27,669 nt of DNA from IMG/VR virus record IMGVR_UViG_3300046001_003586, positions 1 through 27,669 of that record. The stretch is one strand, 5' to 3'. Numbering within the stretch: the stretch's first letter is position 1; each line of letters starts with the position of its first letter. This document shows, in pieces, positions 7,850 to 14,680 of the stretch. Source of the stretch: a virus. Both the position numbers and the translations under genes were made by a program. Under the pieces are notes generated by a model. The model did no database searches and had not been told where the DNA came from. It saw only the letters and a program-made list of their open reading frames with translations.

Positions 7850-8077
7850 ATGGAAGAAACATCCGTAACCAGTAGCGAAATGCGGGCTGTCCAGGTTGCT
7901 ATCAAATGCCTTGCCGCCAGCCTGAAACAACAGGGCCTATTGAATGCCGAGTTGTATGTGGCGAGGCTGCAGGGTCACATCGACAACGAGTATCCAAGCG
8001 CGGCGGACAAGCGAGTATTCGACGTCGTTCTGAACAATTTTATTGAGGATATTGATCGCGCGAAGGTGCAGGAGTAG
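7850..8077 (+). CDS. Plus-strand moron gene, function unknown
   Basis: This is the only gene in the window read on the plus strand. It encodes 75 residues from an ATG preceded by a near-perfect AGGAGG at 7-nt spacing. The protein (starts MEETSVTSSEMRAVQVAIKC, ends near NNFIEDIDRAKVQE) is predicted to be helical and soluble, without a signal peptide. It looks like a genuine compact domain and its DNA is less GC-rich than the flanking tail genes. It sits between the tape-measure and minor tail genes, the classic setting of a moron expressed independently of the late operon. I could not find a convincing promoter in 7757-7849. Its 3' end overlaps a minus-strand gene by 38 nt. The family is not recognised. 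Defence, anti-defence or lysogenic conversion are possible, but nothing in the sequence favours one. Confidence 0.65.
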   Translation: MEETSVTSSEMRAVQVAIKCLAASLKQQGLLNAELYVARLQGHIDNEYPSAADKRVFDVVLNNFIEDIDRAKVQE

Positions 8078-8171
8078 TTGGCTCCTTCGTAAGCATCGCG
8101 AGTTGCTCGGCTAATACAGCATCCCGGGCAGCTCGACTCTTGGTCTCTTCATCAAATTGATCTTTGTTCAT
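8040..8171 (-). CDS. Small charged protein downstream of the tape measure
   Basis: A 43-residue open frame (MNKDQFDEETKSRAARDAVL and after, ending TPAPSRDQYPQ) starts from an ATG with a strong AGGAG ribosome binding site 6-7 nt upstream. It lies 31 nt after the tape-measure stop and reads with the late operon. The protein is charged, with a proline-rich tail and no membrane segment. Its last 38 nt overlap the end of the plus-strand gene at 7850-8077. It is short and unrecognised, so it could be a chance frame, but the ribosome binding site and position support it. Confidence 0.55.
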   Translation of the reverse strand: MNKDQFDEETKSRAARDAVLAEQLAMLTKEPTTPAPSRDQYPQ

Positions 8172-8202
8172 AATCTCTCCTGCGGCCCTGCCGCTCTGAA
8201 AT

Positions 8203-10944
8203 TCACTTCTGCTTACGGATCATCTGCATCAGCGGTCCATTGCGCTTCACGTCCTGGACCGCCAGCTGGTAGCCGGCCCGCGCGCCCTCTTCCGCTGCCT
8301 GTCTGATTCGCTGCAAGGTCGCCTCGTCGGCGGTGCCCATGACCTGGATGGGGACATTGATGGATGCTCCGCCGGCTACGGTAGGTACAGCGGATGCAGT
8401 GGCCTGGCCTTTATCCAGAGCCTTGACGCCCAAGGAGCCGTCAGCGGCTCTCGTCAAAGGCATGATTGCCTCCGGGCCGGCTTCTCCCATCAAACCCAGG
8501 CCGCCGCTGTGTGCGAATGCGGTAGGAGTTGCAACCACCTGATTGGTGAAAGCGCCGCCATTGGCGAACTTCTGAATACCGCTTTCCCATGCACCGCCAT
8601 TCGCCTGCGCAGCGCTGAATAGAGAAGCAAAGCCACCACCATAGGCGCTATAGGCAGCACTCAGCCCGGAAACTAAGGCCTGCCTGACTTGGATCCGTAT
8701 CAGATCAGTAATAATGGAGTTTGCCAGATCAGAAAATGAAAGCTTGCCTGTCTTAACGAAGTTCACAATTGCATCTTCAGCGCCAGAGAATGCAGTTCTG
8801 AACAAGTCCTGAGTTTGTTTGGCTACGTTCTTGGCCTCTGCAACGTAGTTATTCCACGCATCACCTGCGCCTTTCGTCCAGTCTTGGTTGAGCTGGTCGA
8901 GCTGCGAGTAGTAGGCCTCATGACTCCTAAGAGCATCGTTCAGGCCAGCCTGGATCTTCTCGACAGCAGCGCTGTACTGCTCACTCCCAAGAAGGTCTTT
9001 CGGCGTGGACTTGTCCAGTTGCTCGCGGTAGCGCTGGAATTCCCGATAGATCGACTTCTGCTGATTCAGGCGCTCCCGATACTGGTCGCCCATGCCGGCA
9101 CCGTCTAATTGCCGGCCGTACTGCTCCTGCTGCGAGGCCAAGGAGTTGGCAATCGAAGCATCCAGCTGGGCTGCACGCTCCGTGAGCCTTTGCAGCTCCT
9201 GCTTCTGGGCGATCTCCTGTTCGATAGCGGAATTTTTCTGCAGCTGCGCTTTGATCTGGTCCTGGCTGGCCAACAGGCTCTGCTGATCGGCCGTCAGCGT
9301 CTGCTTGGTCTTCAGGTCAGCGATCTGCTGCTCGAACTGCACCAGCTTCTGCTGTGCGCCGGTCAGCTTGGTGGTGCTGGAAAGCTGCTCTTCCAGGCTG
9401 CTCTGCTGCTGACGCAGGGCCAGAAGAGTCCGCGTGGCTTCGTCGTCGGTGTAGGCCTTGGCCCGCGGGGCCGCCTTCTCCTTGTATTTGTCCTCAATAC
9501 CAGCGCGTGCCGCAGCGTAATCGCGCTCGATCGCCGCGGTATCTACATTCGCTCCCTTCAGGGCCTGGATGCGTGCCTGGTCGAGCTTTTGAATCTCGAG
9601 CTTTTTCTTGCCTTCCTTGTCGAGGTTAGAGAGGTAACTCTGGTGGAGCGTGTTCACCGCCTGAATGGCGTTGCGCTCGGTTTCCGCAGACTCGCCCTGC
9701 GCCTTCGACTCGGCATTGGCCGCGTCTCTCTGCTTGATTAGCAGATCCAGCTTTGCCTGGTACGCCGTGTTGTCGTAGCCGCCGAGCTTTTGGCGCTTCT
9801 CGATGAATTCGCTGAGCTGGGTGATCTCCTGCTGCAGCGACTTCTCGCGCCCGATGTCGAGCATCGCATCCCAGGCCGACTTGGCTGTGCTGGTGATGCC
9901 TTTCCAGGCCGCCTCGATGGTGCCGAGGTTCTCCTTGATGCCCTTGGCGCGCTCTTGAAGGGCACCGGCATAGGTTGCCTCGGCCAGGTTGGCGGCAGCC
10001 GTCTTATTGCCCTGCTCTTCCAGCGCCTGGATCTGCTGGTAAACCGCGGCGGTCAGGTAGTTGTACTGCTCGTTCAGCGCTGCTGAGCCCTTGGCGGGCT
10101 CGTCGGCCAGGCGCTTGAACTCGGCAACGGTGTCGGCCACGGCCTTCCCGGTAGCGGACTCCCAGGCCACGGCGGCGATCGCCATGTCCTTGAACTGATC
10201 GCTGGTCAGCGACCCGGTGGCCACCAGCTGCGCAAGAGCGTCGGCAGCGGCGCCGGTGGTGCCGGTCACGCCACTGACCTCTTTGGCCAGGTCCGCCATT
10301 TGCCCGGTGTTTTTCCCGGCCAGGTTGCCGGTGGAGACCAAGGACACACGGAAGGCGTCTTGCTCAGCACTTCCCTGCTTGTAAGCGAGCGCCAGCACCC
10401 CGGCGGCTGCCGCAAGCAGCGTGAACGGGTTGACCATGCCTGCGACGTACCCGCCCAGGGCGCGAGCCGCAGGCCCGATACCGCCGAACATGTCTTTAAG
10501 CTGGCCACCCTGCTGCAGCAGCACCTGCAGCGGCTGCTGGCCGGCCTGAAGGCTGACCACGATGTCTGTGAACTGGGCAGGCACGCCACGCAATGCCGCG
10601 GCCTGGGCCTTGGCGCTCATGGTGTACTTTTCGTTCGCCCCAGCCGCGCCGGTCAGGCCGTCCCGCATGGCGTTGAGCTTGCCCAGATACTCGGCATAGT
10701 CATCAGCCGGCAGGCGGTTGGCTTTGCGATGGGCGGCCAGCTGCTGCTCCATCTTGTCCAGTTCGCCCAGGCGCCCCACCACCGGATCGATCCTGCCCAG
10801 CAGCTTTTCCAGGTCGTTCTGCTGCTTGGTGGTCTCGGTCTTGAACCGCTGCATGGAGCGCGAGGCACGGTCCATGCCCTGCTCGAAGCCGCCGGTCTTG
10901 GCGACCAAGTCAAGCGTCAAACTGCCGAGGGAGCGGGTTGCCAT
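8203..10944 (-). CDS. H: Tape-measure protein (lambda H-like)
   Basis: This 913-residue protein sets tail length and is ejected with DNA. The N-terminal 130 residues are coiled. A lambda-H-like region follows at about 115-200, with RGVPAQFTDIVVSLQAGQQP and a hydrophobic segment MVNPFTLLAAAAGVLALAY. The middle is long glutamine- and lysine-rich coiled coil. Near the C-terminus is a Tape_meas_lam_C-type block (AFSGAEDAIVNFVKTGKLSF) and the common motif GEAGPEAIMPL. Using the general rule of about 0.15 nm of tail per residue, the tail would be near 135-140 nm. The ATG at 10944 has GGTGGAG upstream. The gene is flanked upstream by a terminator and a lipoprotein gene, which separates it from the G/GT chaperone genes it normally follows directly. 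Confidence 0.95.
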   Translation of the reverse strand: MATRSLGSLTLDLVAKTGGFEQGMDRASRSMQRFKTETTKQQNDLEKLLGRIDPVVGRLGELDKMEQQLAAHRKANRLPADDYAEYLGKLNAMRDGLTGAAGANEKYTMSAKAQAAALRGVPAQFTDIVVSLQAGQQPLQVLLQQGGQLKDMFGGIGPAARALGGYVAGMVNPFTLLAAAAGVLALAYKQGSAEQDAFRVSLVSTGNLAGKNTGQMADLAKEVSGVTGTTGAAADALAQLVATGSLTSDQFKDMAIAAVAWESATGKAVADTVAEFKRLADEPAKGSAALNEQYNYLTAAVYQQIQALEEQGNKTAAANLAEATYAGALQERAKGIKENLGTIEAAWKGITSTAKSAWDAMLDIGREKSLQQEITQLSEFIEKRQKLGGYDNTAYQAKLDLLIKQRDAANAESKAQGESAETERNAIQAVNTLHQSYLSNLDKEGKKKLEIQKLDQARIQALKGANVDTAAIERDYAAARAGIEDKYKEKAAPRAKAYTDDEATRTLLALRQQQSSLEEQLSSTTKLTGAQQKLVQFEQQIADLKTKQTLTADQQSLLASQDQIKAQLQKNSAIEQEIAQKQELQRLTERAAQLDASIANSLASQQEQYGRQLDGAGMGDQYRERLNQQKSIYREFQRYREQLDKSTPKDLLGSEQYSAAVEKIQAGLNDALRSHEAYYSQLDQLNQDWTKGAGDAWNNYVAEAKNVAKQTQDLFRTAFSGAEDAIVNFVKTGKLSFSDLANSIITDLIRIQVRQALVSGLSAAYSAYGGGFASLFSAAQANGGAWESGIQKFANGGAFTNQVVATPTAFAHSGGLGLMGEAGPEAIMPLTRAADGSLGVKALDKGQATASAVPTVAGGASINVPIQVMGTADEATLQRIRQAAEEGARAGYQLAVQDVKRNGPLMQMIRKQK

Positions 10945-10959
10945 ATTTTCTCCACCAAT

Positions 10960-10982
10960 AAAAAACCCGCCGAAGCGGGTTT
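10960..10982 (-). terminator. Intrinsic terminator between the lipoprotein and tape-measure genes
   Basis: Minus-strand 8-bp stem AAACCCGC with GCGGGTTT closed by a TTCG loop in a C(UUCG)G context, followed by TTTTTT. The short T-rich sequence on the other side could give some activity on the plus strand too. It ends the lipoprotein transcript just before the tape-measure ribosome binding site. Confidence 0.85.
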
Positions 10983-10985
10983 ATT

Positions 10986-11429
10986 TCAACTAGCGCCAAG
11001 TGAGTTTAGAAACCCCTGTATAGCGTTTCTATCTTTATTCCCGTTCGCCTCGACCTTTCTTACTTGTCCGCCAGGCATAACGCTTTCCACCCACGGATAT
11101 GCGACAACCCTTACATCGTCCCCAACTTGCACAGGGACAAACTTCACTTTCATCTGAGGGGTAGTGCTATAGCTATTCGAAATAGCTATCTGCGTGAAAG
11201 ATGCCTGAAGGCCATCAAGCTCCCTGGAGCAAACTATCTGGCCGGCTCCAGAATCTTCAATTTGAAGGCCCTTATTGATACAGCCATTTATAATTTTGCT
11301 CCTTACTTCCGCTGTCGAGGCGGTTTTGAACATGCCTTCCGGGTACCCCGACTGCGTCTGCTTGCGGACAGCCTCCTGAGCACACCCTGTGAGAACCAGA
11401 GCCGCTAGGGCCAACGAGATAATGCGCAT
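10986..11429 (-). CDS. Secreted lipoprotein, probable lysogenic-conversion moron
   Basis: A 147-residue lipoprotein. The N-terminus MRIISLALAALVLTGC is a lipoprotein signal peptide with lipobox LTGC (acylated Cys16); Ala at +2 predicts the outer membrane. Two further cysteines (about 50 and 67) could form a disulphide. The start at 11429 is preferred over an upstream in-frame ATG at 11447 because it gives a proper signal peptide and has AGG upstream. It interrupts the conserved G/T to H order of lambda tail operons and is followed by its own terminator, so it was probably inserted as a moron. In phage HK97 the superinfection-exclusion gene 15 lies beside the tape-measure gene, so a role in blocking re-infection at the cell envelope is a reasonable but unproven guess. 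Confidence 0.8.
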   Translation of the reverse strand: MRIISLALAALVLTGCAQEAVRKQTQSGYPEGMFKTASTAEVRSKIINGCINKGLQIEDSGAGQIVCSRELDGLQASFTQIAISNSYSTTPQMKVKFVPVQVGDDVRVVAYPWVESVMPGGQVRKVEANGNKDRNAIQGFLNSLGAS

Positions 11430-11510
11430 TTCTGACCTGCCTTCCATGTGATAACTAGCTCACAAACGGTAGACCAGCTACGAATTGTCTTACAAGTCAC
11501 AGGCCATACC

Positions 11511-11529
11511 GGCGGCGTGATCCGCCGCC
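11511..11529 (-). other. GC-rich stem-loop after the T-like gene
   Basis: A perfect 7-bp GC stem (GGCGGCG with CGCCGCC, 5-nt loop) lies 9 nt after the stop codon of the T-like frame. There is no T-tract, so it is not a standard terminator; it could stabilise the 3' end of the upstream message. The rest of the 11430-11537 gap shows no clear promoter for the lipoprotein gene. Confidence 0.4.
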
Positions 11530-11537
11530 TAGGTGGT

Positions 11538-11831
11538 TCAGTGCCAGATTTCCCGCGCCCGCTCGACGGAGATGCTCGACCAGTCGTCCTGCTCCTGGGT
11601 CAGAGCCGACTCGTATGGCATGAAGGCCTCCATTTCTACCTCGCCACCATGGATCCGGCTCAGCACCGTGGCCAGCATGGCAAATCCGTGCTCCAAGCGA
11701 TTGCCCAGGTTCAGGCTGCCGCGCCGGCGGATATAGGCGTACCAGTCCATCGCCTCGGCGTAGGTCAGCCGTTCCTTCGCTTCGAGGATCGTGCACCCGC
11801 CGATGCCGTGCAGCACGAGCTCGTGCCACAC
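11538..11831 (-). CDS. T: Tail assembly chaperone T-like frame, expressed mainly as the GT fusion
   Basis: A 97-codon frame from a GTG at 11831 (WHELVLHGIGG, then EAMDWYAYIRRRGSLNLGNR) that matches lambda gene T by size and position. In lambda, T is made only as a gpG-T fusion through -1 frameshifting. Here the same frame continues upstream without a stop across the end of the G-like gene, adding LTPADEV after the slippery heptamer. Independent translation from the GTG is unlikely because no good ribosome binding site precedes it. The T part recruits tail tube subunits in lambda. A conserved aromatic segment (MDWYAYIRRRG) is typical of T-like proteins. Confidence 0.8.
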   Translation of the reverse strand: MWHELVLHGIGGCTILEAKERLTYAEAMDWYAYIRRRGSLNLGNRLEHGFAMLATVLSRIHGGEVEMEAFMPYESALTQEQDDWSSISVERAREIWH

Positions 11832-12220
11832 CTCATCGGCGGGTGTCAGTTTTTTGCAGCGCCCTTCCCGATGCCGTTGACCTCGTGCACCGCATTGAGC
11901 AGCGCGAAGGCCAGGTTAGGTTCGAGGTTCAGCGCGTCCTCGTAGGGGATCTGTTCGTCGCCCTGCTCACCCAGCAACACGCATTCGCTGATGAGCTTGG
12001 CGTTGCGGCTGCGCTTGGCCACAGCGGCCTCGTCCTCACCCTCGGCCGGCGCGTAGAGCTTCTCGATCACGCCGAAGGACTGACGCTTCACCAGCACGGT
12101 GAACTCGTCGATCACCGGCTTTTCCTCGGCATCCAGCCGGCCGCGGTCCCACTGGATGGTCTTCTTCACCGGCGCCGCTTCGACAAAGGCGCCGGCGGCT
12201 TTCAGGTCTTTCAGCTTCAT
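11538..12220 (-). CDS. GT: Predicted GT frameshift fusion, tail assembly chaperone
   Basis: Predicted product of a -1 slip: codons 12220-11849 in the G frame, then 11849-11538 in the T frame, giving 227 residues. In lambda the G:GT ratio is controlled by frameshift efficiency and is essential for tail assembly; the chaperones coat the tape-measure protein and bring in tube subunits. What is seen here is the heptamer A AAA AAC immediately before the G stop codon, an open -1 frame without stops into T, and a strong downstream inverted repeat. The efficiency cannot be estimated from sequence. Confidence 0.8.
11794..11855 (-). promoter_or_regulatory. Programmed -1 ribosomal frameshift signal (heptamer plus stem-loop)
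   Basis: The slippery heptamer A AAA AAC occupies 11855-11849 in the correct phase, followed directly by the G stop TGA (11848-11846). Three nucleotides after the heptamer starts a perfect 12-bp inverted repeat (CACCCGCCGATG at 11845-11834, complement at 11805-11794). Its 28-nt loop holds a 14-nt palindrome (11826-11813) that can form an inner hairpin. Slippery site, stop and stimulatory stem together form a canonical -1 frameshift element, though the 3-nt spacer is shorter than the usual 5-9 nt. Confidence 0.85.
11846..12220 (-). CDS. G: Tail assembly chaperone G-like
   Basis: A 124-residue protein (MKLKDLKAAGAFVEAAPVKK at the start, ending NGIGKGAAKN) encoded just after the tail tube gene, matching lambda gene G in position and close to it in length. 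It probably coats the tape-measure protein during tail assembly and is not part of the mature virion. It includes an acidic helical middle (EGEDEAAVAKRSRNAKLIS). Its last codons GCA AAA AAC TGA carry the frameshift site that produces the GT fusion. Ten nt separate it from the tube gene. Confidence 0.82.
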   Translation of the reverse strand: MKLKDLKAAGAFVEAAPVKKTIQWDRGRLDAEEKPVIDEFTVLVKRQSFGVIEKLYAPAEGEDEAAVAKRSRNAKLISECVLLGEQGDEQIPYEDALNLEPNLAFALLNAVHEVNGIGKGAAKN

Positions 12221-12229
12221 GGCGATTCC

Positions 12230-12724
12230 TTAGCTGGCGCTCTTGGGCGTCCAGGCGCCGGGGCCGGAGCGCTGGATGGTCAGAGCGGTGCTCACGACGG
12301 TGTTGGTGGCGAAATCGAACGGGAAGTCGGAGACGTAGCCGTCGAAGGTGAACCAGGTGCGGGCGGGCGGCAGGGTGAAGTCGCTGCCACCGCTGGCGAC
12401 GGTCGGCGGAACGGTACCGTCCGAGAAACCCACCGCGAACTTCAGATTGGCGTCGCTATCGTCGGCGGCGAGCTGCGCCAGGCGGACGTGGCTGGCCTTG
12501 GTCGGATCGGCCTGGACAGTGCCAGTGGCGCTGCCCGGGGTGCGCAGGCCTTTCATGAAGGTACGGGCCTTGTCCTTCAGGGTGGTGGTGTCGATTTGAT
12601 CGGCCGGCGAGCCACCGGGGTTGAAGGCGGTCAGGCCTTCGATCTCCAGCACGGTGTTGGCACCGGTGCCGCTGGCGGGCGGGACCAGGACATAGACCTG
12701 GGTTCCTTGGGTCTTGATGGACAT
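12230..12724 (-). CDS. V: Major tail tube protein (lambda V-like)
   Basis: A 164-residue tail tube subunit. The sequence has the tube-protein hallmarks: an N-terminal strand region ([11 protein letters not shown]), then [20 protein letters not shown], where the short acidic motif before TTL is typical of lambda-V and siphophage tube proteins, and a C-terminal [15 protein letters not shown]. Lambda V is longer because of an extra Ig-like domain, which is absent here. AGGAG precedes the ATG at 12724. It is followed by the G/GT chaperones and preceded by a terminator. High expression is expected because hundreds of copies are needed per tail. Confidence 0.88.
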   Translation of the reverse strand: MSIKTQGTQVYVLVPPASGTGANTVLEIEGLTAFNPGGSPADQIDTTTLKDKARTFMKGLRTPGSATGTVQADPTKASHVRLAQLAADDSDANLKFAVGFSDGTVPPTVASGGSDFTLPPARTWFTFDGYVSDFPFDFATNTVVSTALTIQRSGPGAWTPKSAS

Positions 12725-12745
12725 GGAGCGTCTCCTGCGGGCATG

Positions 12746-12766
12746 AAAAAACCCGCCGGAGCGGGT
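12746..12766 (-). terminator. Intrinsic terminator before the tail tube gene
   Basis: Minus-strand stem ACCCGC with GCGGGT around TCCG (12751-12766), followed by TTTTTT (12751-12746). It lies between the tail terminator gene and the tube gene, just before the latter's ribosome binding site. Confidence 0.8.
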
Positions 12767-12787
12767 CGAGGGGTAGTCGGTGAAAGG

Positions 12788-13153
12788 TCAGCGGAGCACA
12801 GTCCACTCGATGTCGAAGCTGACCCGGTAATTCTTGGTGTCTCGGTCGCGGTTCTCGCCGTTGTAGGCCACCAGGTAGGCCACACCCTCCAGCGCGTCAC
12901 GCAGGGCCGTAGCGGCGGCGCGGGTGCTGGCAGCAGTGGCGCCGTAGACGTCCACCTGGGTGCGGAAGCCATCCACATCCGGCTTGCCGGACAGGTAGTT
13001 CTCGGGGCTACCGCTGATGACCTGCCAGGCGGCATACGGCAGCGCGGTGCCCTCCTCGGCCTCGCCGAAGGGATAGACCCGAACAGGGTCACTGCCCAGC
13101 AGCGCCTTGACCTCGGCGGATGCCGCTGCAGCCTTGAACAGAGGGGGAAACAT
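12788..13153 (-). CDS. Tail terminator / completion protein (DUF3168-like)
   Basis: A 121-residue protein of the DUF3168 type, the family of lambda gpU-like tail terminators that cap the tube and join it to the head. It starts MFPPLFKAAAASAEVKALLG, with the PVRVYPFGEAEEGTALPYA segment characteristic of this family, and ends in FDIEWTVLR. The ATG overlaps the gp10-like stop as TGATG. It lies between the head-tail joining genes and the tube gene, as in HK97-type phages. Confidence 0.85.
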   Translation of the reverse strand: MFPPLFKAAAASAEVKALLGSDPVRVYPFGEAEEGTALPYAAWQVISGSPENYLSGKPDVDGFRTQVDVYGATAASTRAAATALRDALEGVAYLVAYNGENRDRDTKNYRVSFDIEWTVLR

Positions 13154-13587
13154 CAGACCAACTCCTTGTTCAGCTCGTCGTCGAGCACATCGATGAAGGT
13201 CTGGATGACGTCCGGCACGTTGTTATCCAGCGACGGCCGCATGAAGGGCTTGGCCCGGGAGCGCTCGGTGCCCAGCTCGACGAAGCGCCAGTAGGTAGGG
13301 TTCGGTGAGTTCTTGTCGTAGCGGGCGCCGCCCATGACGCCGACCCGCATGACGATCCCGCCCTCGCGCCGCCCCTTGATCGTGCCCTCGCGGATCACGA
13401 TGAAGTCGGCAATGTTCATGGGCGTTTCCGGGTCATCCTGCTGGTTGGCCCGGTCGACAGCCTCGTCGCGGACGATCTTCATCGCCGCCCGCGCGGCCCG
13501 GCGCACCGAAGACCGCTGGACCTTCTCGGGCAGCTGGGTCAGCCGCTCGATCGCATCATCCACGCCCTTGAGGGTAAAGGTGATCAT
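13153..13587 (-). CDS. HK97 gp10-like head-tail protein
   Basis: A 144-residue protein of the HK97-gp10_like family. It begins ITFTLKGVDDAIERLTQLPE, has a basic RRAARAAMKIVRDEAVDRA segment, and the diagnostic TYWRFVELGTERSRAKPFMR motif near residues 105-125. Members lie between the head closure and tail terminator proteins and act at the neck or in tail assembly. The start at 13587 leaves 2 nt after the upstream stop; the longer open frame upstream is a shadow of the adaptor gene. Confidence 0.88.
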   Translation of the reverse strand: MITFTLKGVDDAIERLTQLPEKVQRSSVRRAARAAMKIVRDEAVDRANQQDDPETPMNIADFIVIREGTIKGRREGGIVMRVGVMGGARYDKNSPNPTYWRFVELGTERSRAKPFMRPSLDNNVPDVIQTFIDVLDDELNKELV

Positions 13588-13589
13588 GG

Positions 13590-13928
13590 TCAGCCCTCGT
13601 CGAGTCCGCCGGACACCATCAAGGTGAGGTACTCCCGCCCGGACCGGGGGTCGGGCAGGACAGCCTCGATGTTGTAGATCACGCCGCGGTGCACGGCGCG
13701 CATGGCGGCAGTCACCCCAGCGCGGTACCGGATTACGATCCGAGCCGTGACCTCGTTCTGGGTCGCCTGGCCGGCGATGAACTCGCGGCCGCTCACCGGC
13801 TCGACTGAGCAAGGGATAGGCTTGTCGGTCAGGTTCGACCAGCCACTGATGATCTCGCCAGTGTCTGGGTCCTGGTGGCGCCCGTTGCGCTGCAGCATCA
13901 CGCGCTGCCGGAGCTTCCCGGCGCGCAT
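13590..13928 (-). CDS. Head-tail adaptor / head closure protein
   Basis: A 112-residue protein of the phage head-tail joining family (SPP1 gp16-like stopper, PF05521). Visible marks are the N-terminus MRAGKLRQRVMLQR, the DPDTGEIISGWSN turn and the REFIAGQATQNEVTARIVIRY segment followed by RGVIYNIEAVLPDP. It closes the portal-connector channel after packaging and offers the docking surface for the tail. The ATG at 13928 overlaps the connector stop as TGATG. Confidence 0.88.
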   Translation of the reverse strand: MRAGKLRQRVMLQRNGRHQDPDTGEIISGWSNLTDKPIPCSVEPVSGREFIAGQATQNEVTARIVIRYRAGVTAAMRAVHRGVIYNIEAVLPDPRSGREYLTLMVSGGLDEG

Positions 13929-14404
13929 CACACGCCCATCCCGGTACGGTACGGCGCCAGCAGGTGCCGGGAGCCCATGGGAATCTCGGCGACGGTCACG
14001 CCGGTGGCCACGTCCTCGCGGTTGGCGAAGAGGTGGCCCAGGATCAGTAGGCACGCGGCCTGGATTGCGCTGTTGATGACGATGCCCCGGGCCTTCATCT
14101 CGACTTCGGCCCGGGCATCGGCGAACGCCTGGGCAGCACGGTCACGCGCGCCCCTGCGGTCATTGAGGTCTACCACCACGTCAGCGGCAGCCACGGCCTG
14201 TTCGTAGCGGATACGGGTGGAGCTGATCGCCGCCGGCACTTCGGCCAGGGCGGCGTCCAGCGCCTCCTGATCGGCATAGAACCGCCGCTGCATGTACTGG
14301 CTGGCCGATTCCTCGGCGCCATCCAGCATGGCCTGGACCAGGACCTGATCCTCTTCCTCGGCCAGCAGGTGCTGCATGGCGATCGCTATGCTGATCACGG
14401 ACAT
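13928..14404 (-). CDS. Head-tail connector protein (HK97 gp6-like) with an insertion
   Basis: A 158-residue head-tail connector that forms a ring under the portal. The N-terminal helices (ISIAIAMQHLLAEEEDQVLV) and C-terminal part (IQAACLLILGHLFANRED, then PYRTGMG) match the gp6/gp15-type connector layout, in which the terminal Y-R-x-G motif is typical. HK97 gp6 is about 108 residues; the extra length here is a charged helical segment at about residues 50-105. Neighbours are the small 77-residue head protein and the adaptor, the usual order. Confidence 0.8.
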   Translation of the reverse strand: MSVISIAIAMQHLLAEEEDQVLVQAMLDGAEESASQYMQRRFYADQEALDAALAEVPAAISSTRIRYEQAVAAADVVVDLNDRRGARDRAAQAFADARAEVEMKARGIVINSAIQAACLLILGHLFANREDVATGVTVAEIPMGSRHLLAPYRTGMGV

Positions 14405-14407
14405 CGG

Positions 14408-14641
14408 TTACTCCTCGGCGCTACCGCTCTTGGCGGCGGCCTTGTTCTTCGGGGCCGGAGCCTTCTTGTTCTCCGGCTCCTCGGCGGCCTTTGCCTCGAA
14501 CTCCTCGATGAGGCCGTTCTGGCGCAGGTCGACGGCGCGGGCGCGCTCAACTTCCAGCGCGGAGCCGGCGTTCACCCACTCGCGCTTGTCCTGGTCGTAG
14601 AAGTCGCGGGTAGTCTTCACGCTTACGGTGGTCGTGGTCAT
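14408..14641 (-). CDS. Small head-region protein with charged low-complexity tail
   Basis: A 77-residue protein between the capsid and connector genes. The first 50 residues (TTTTVSVKTTRDFYDQDKRE, then NAGSALEVERARAVDLRQNG) look like a small beta-helix domain common at this locus in D3/HK97-type phages; the rest is an Ala/Lys/Glu/Pro-rich tail. A minor head or head-fibre-like component is possible, but I do not recognise a defined family. Confidence 0.7.
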   Translation of the reverse strand: MTTTTVSVKTTRDFYDQDKREWVNAGSALEVERARAVDLRQNGLIEEFEAKAAEEPENKKAPAPKNKAAAKSGSAEE

Positions 14642-14650
14642 CGCAGATCA

Positions 14651-14670
14651 GCGCCCGGTTGCCCGGGCGC
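14651..14670 (-). other. Stem-loop between the capsid and next head gene
   Basis: A perfect 8-bp GC stem (GCGCCCGG with CCGGGCGC, 4-nt loop) lies just after the capsid stop and has no T-tract. It may protect the 3' end of the capsid message or mark a processing point; it does not look like a terminator. Confidence 0.45.
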
Positions 14671-14680
14671 GCCTCGTGGG

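Noticed and set aside
7850-8077. Anti-CRISPR identity for the plus-strand moron
   Set aside because: Size and setting fit, but no known anti-CRISPR sequence is recognised and there is no Aca-like regulator beside it.
11430-11537. Dedicated promoter for the lipoprotein gene
   Set aside because: Only weak -35 and -10 matches with poor spacing were seen, so no promoter feature is claimed.
11843-13294. 483-codon plus-strand frame opposite the tail tube and chaperone genes
   Set aside because: Antisense shadow of well recognised tail genes; no ribosome binding site or recognisable motif.
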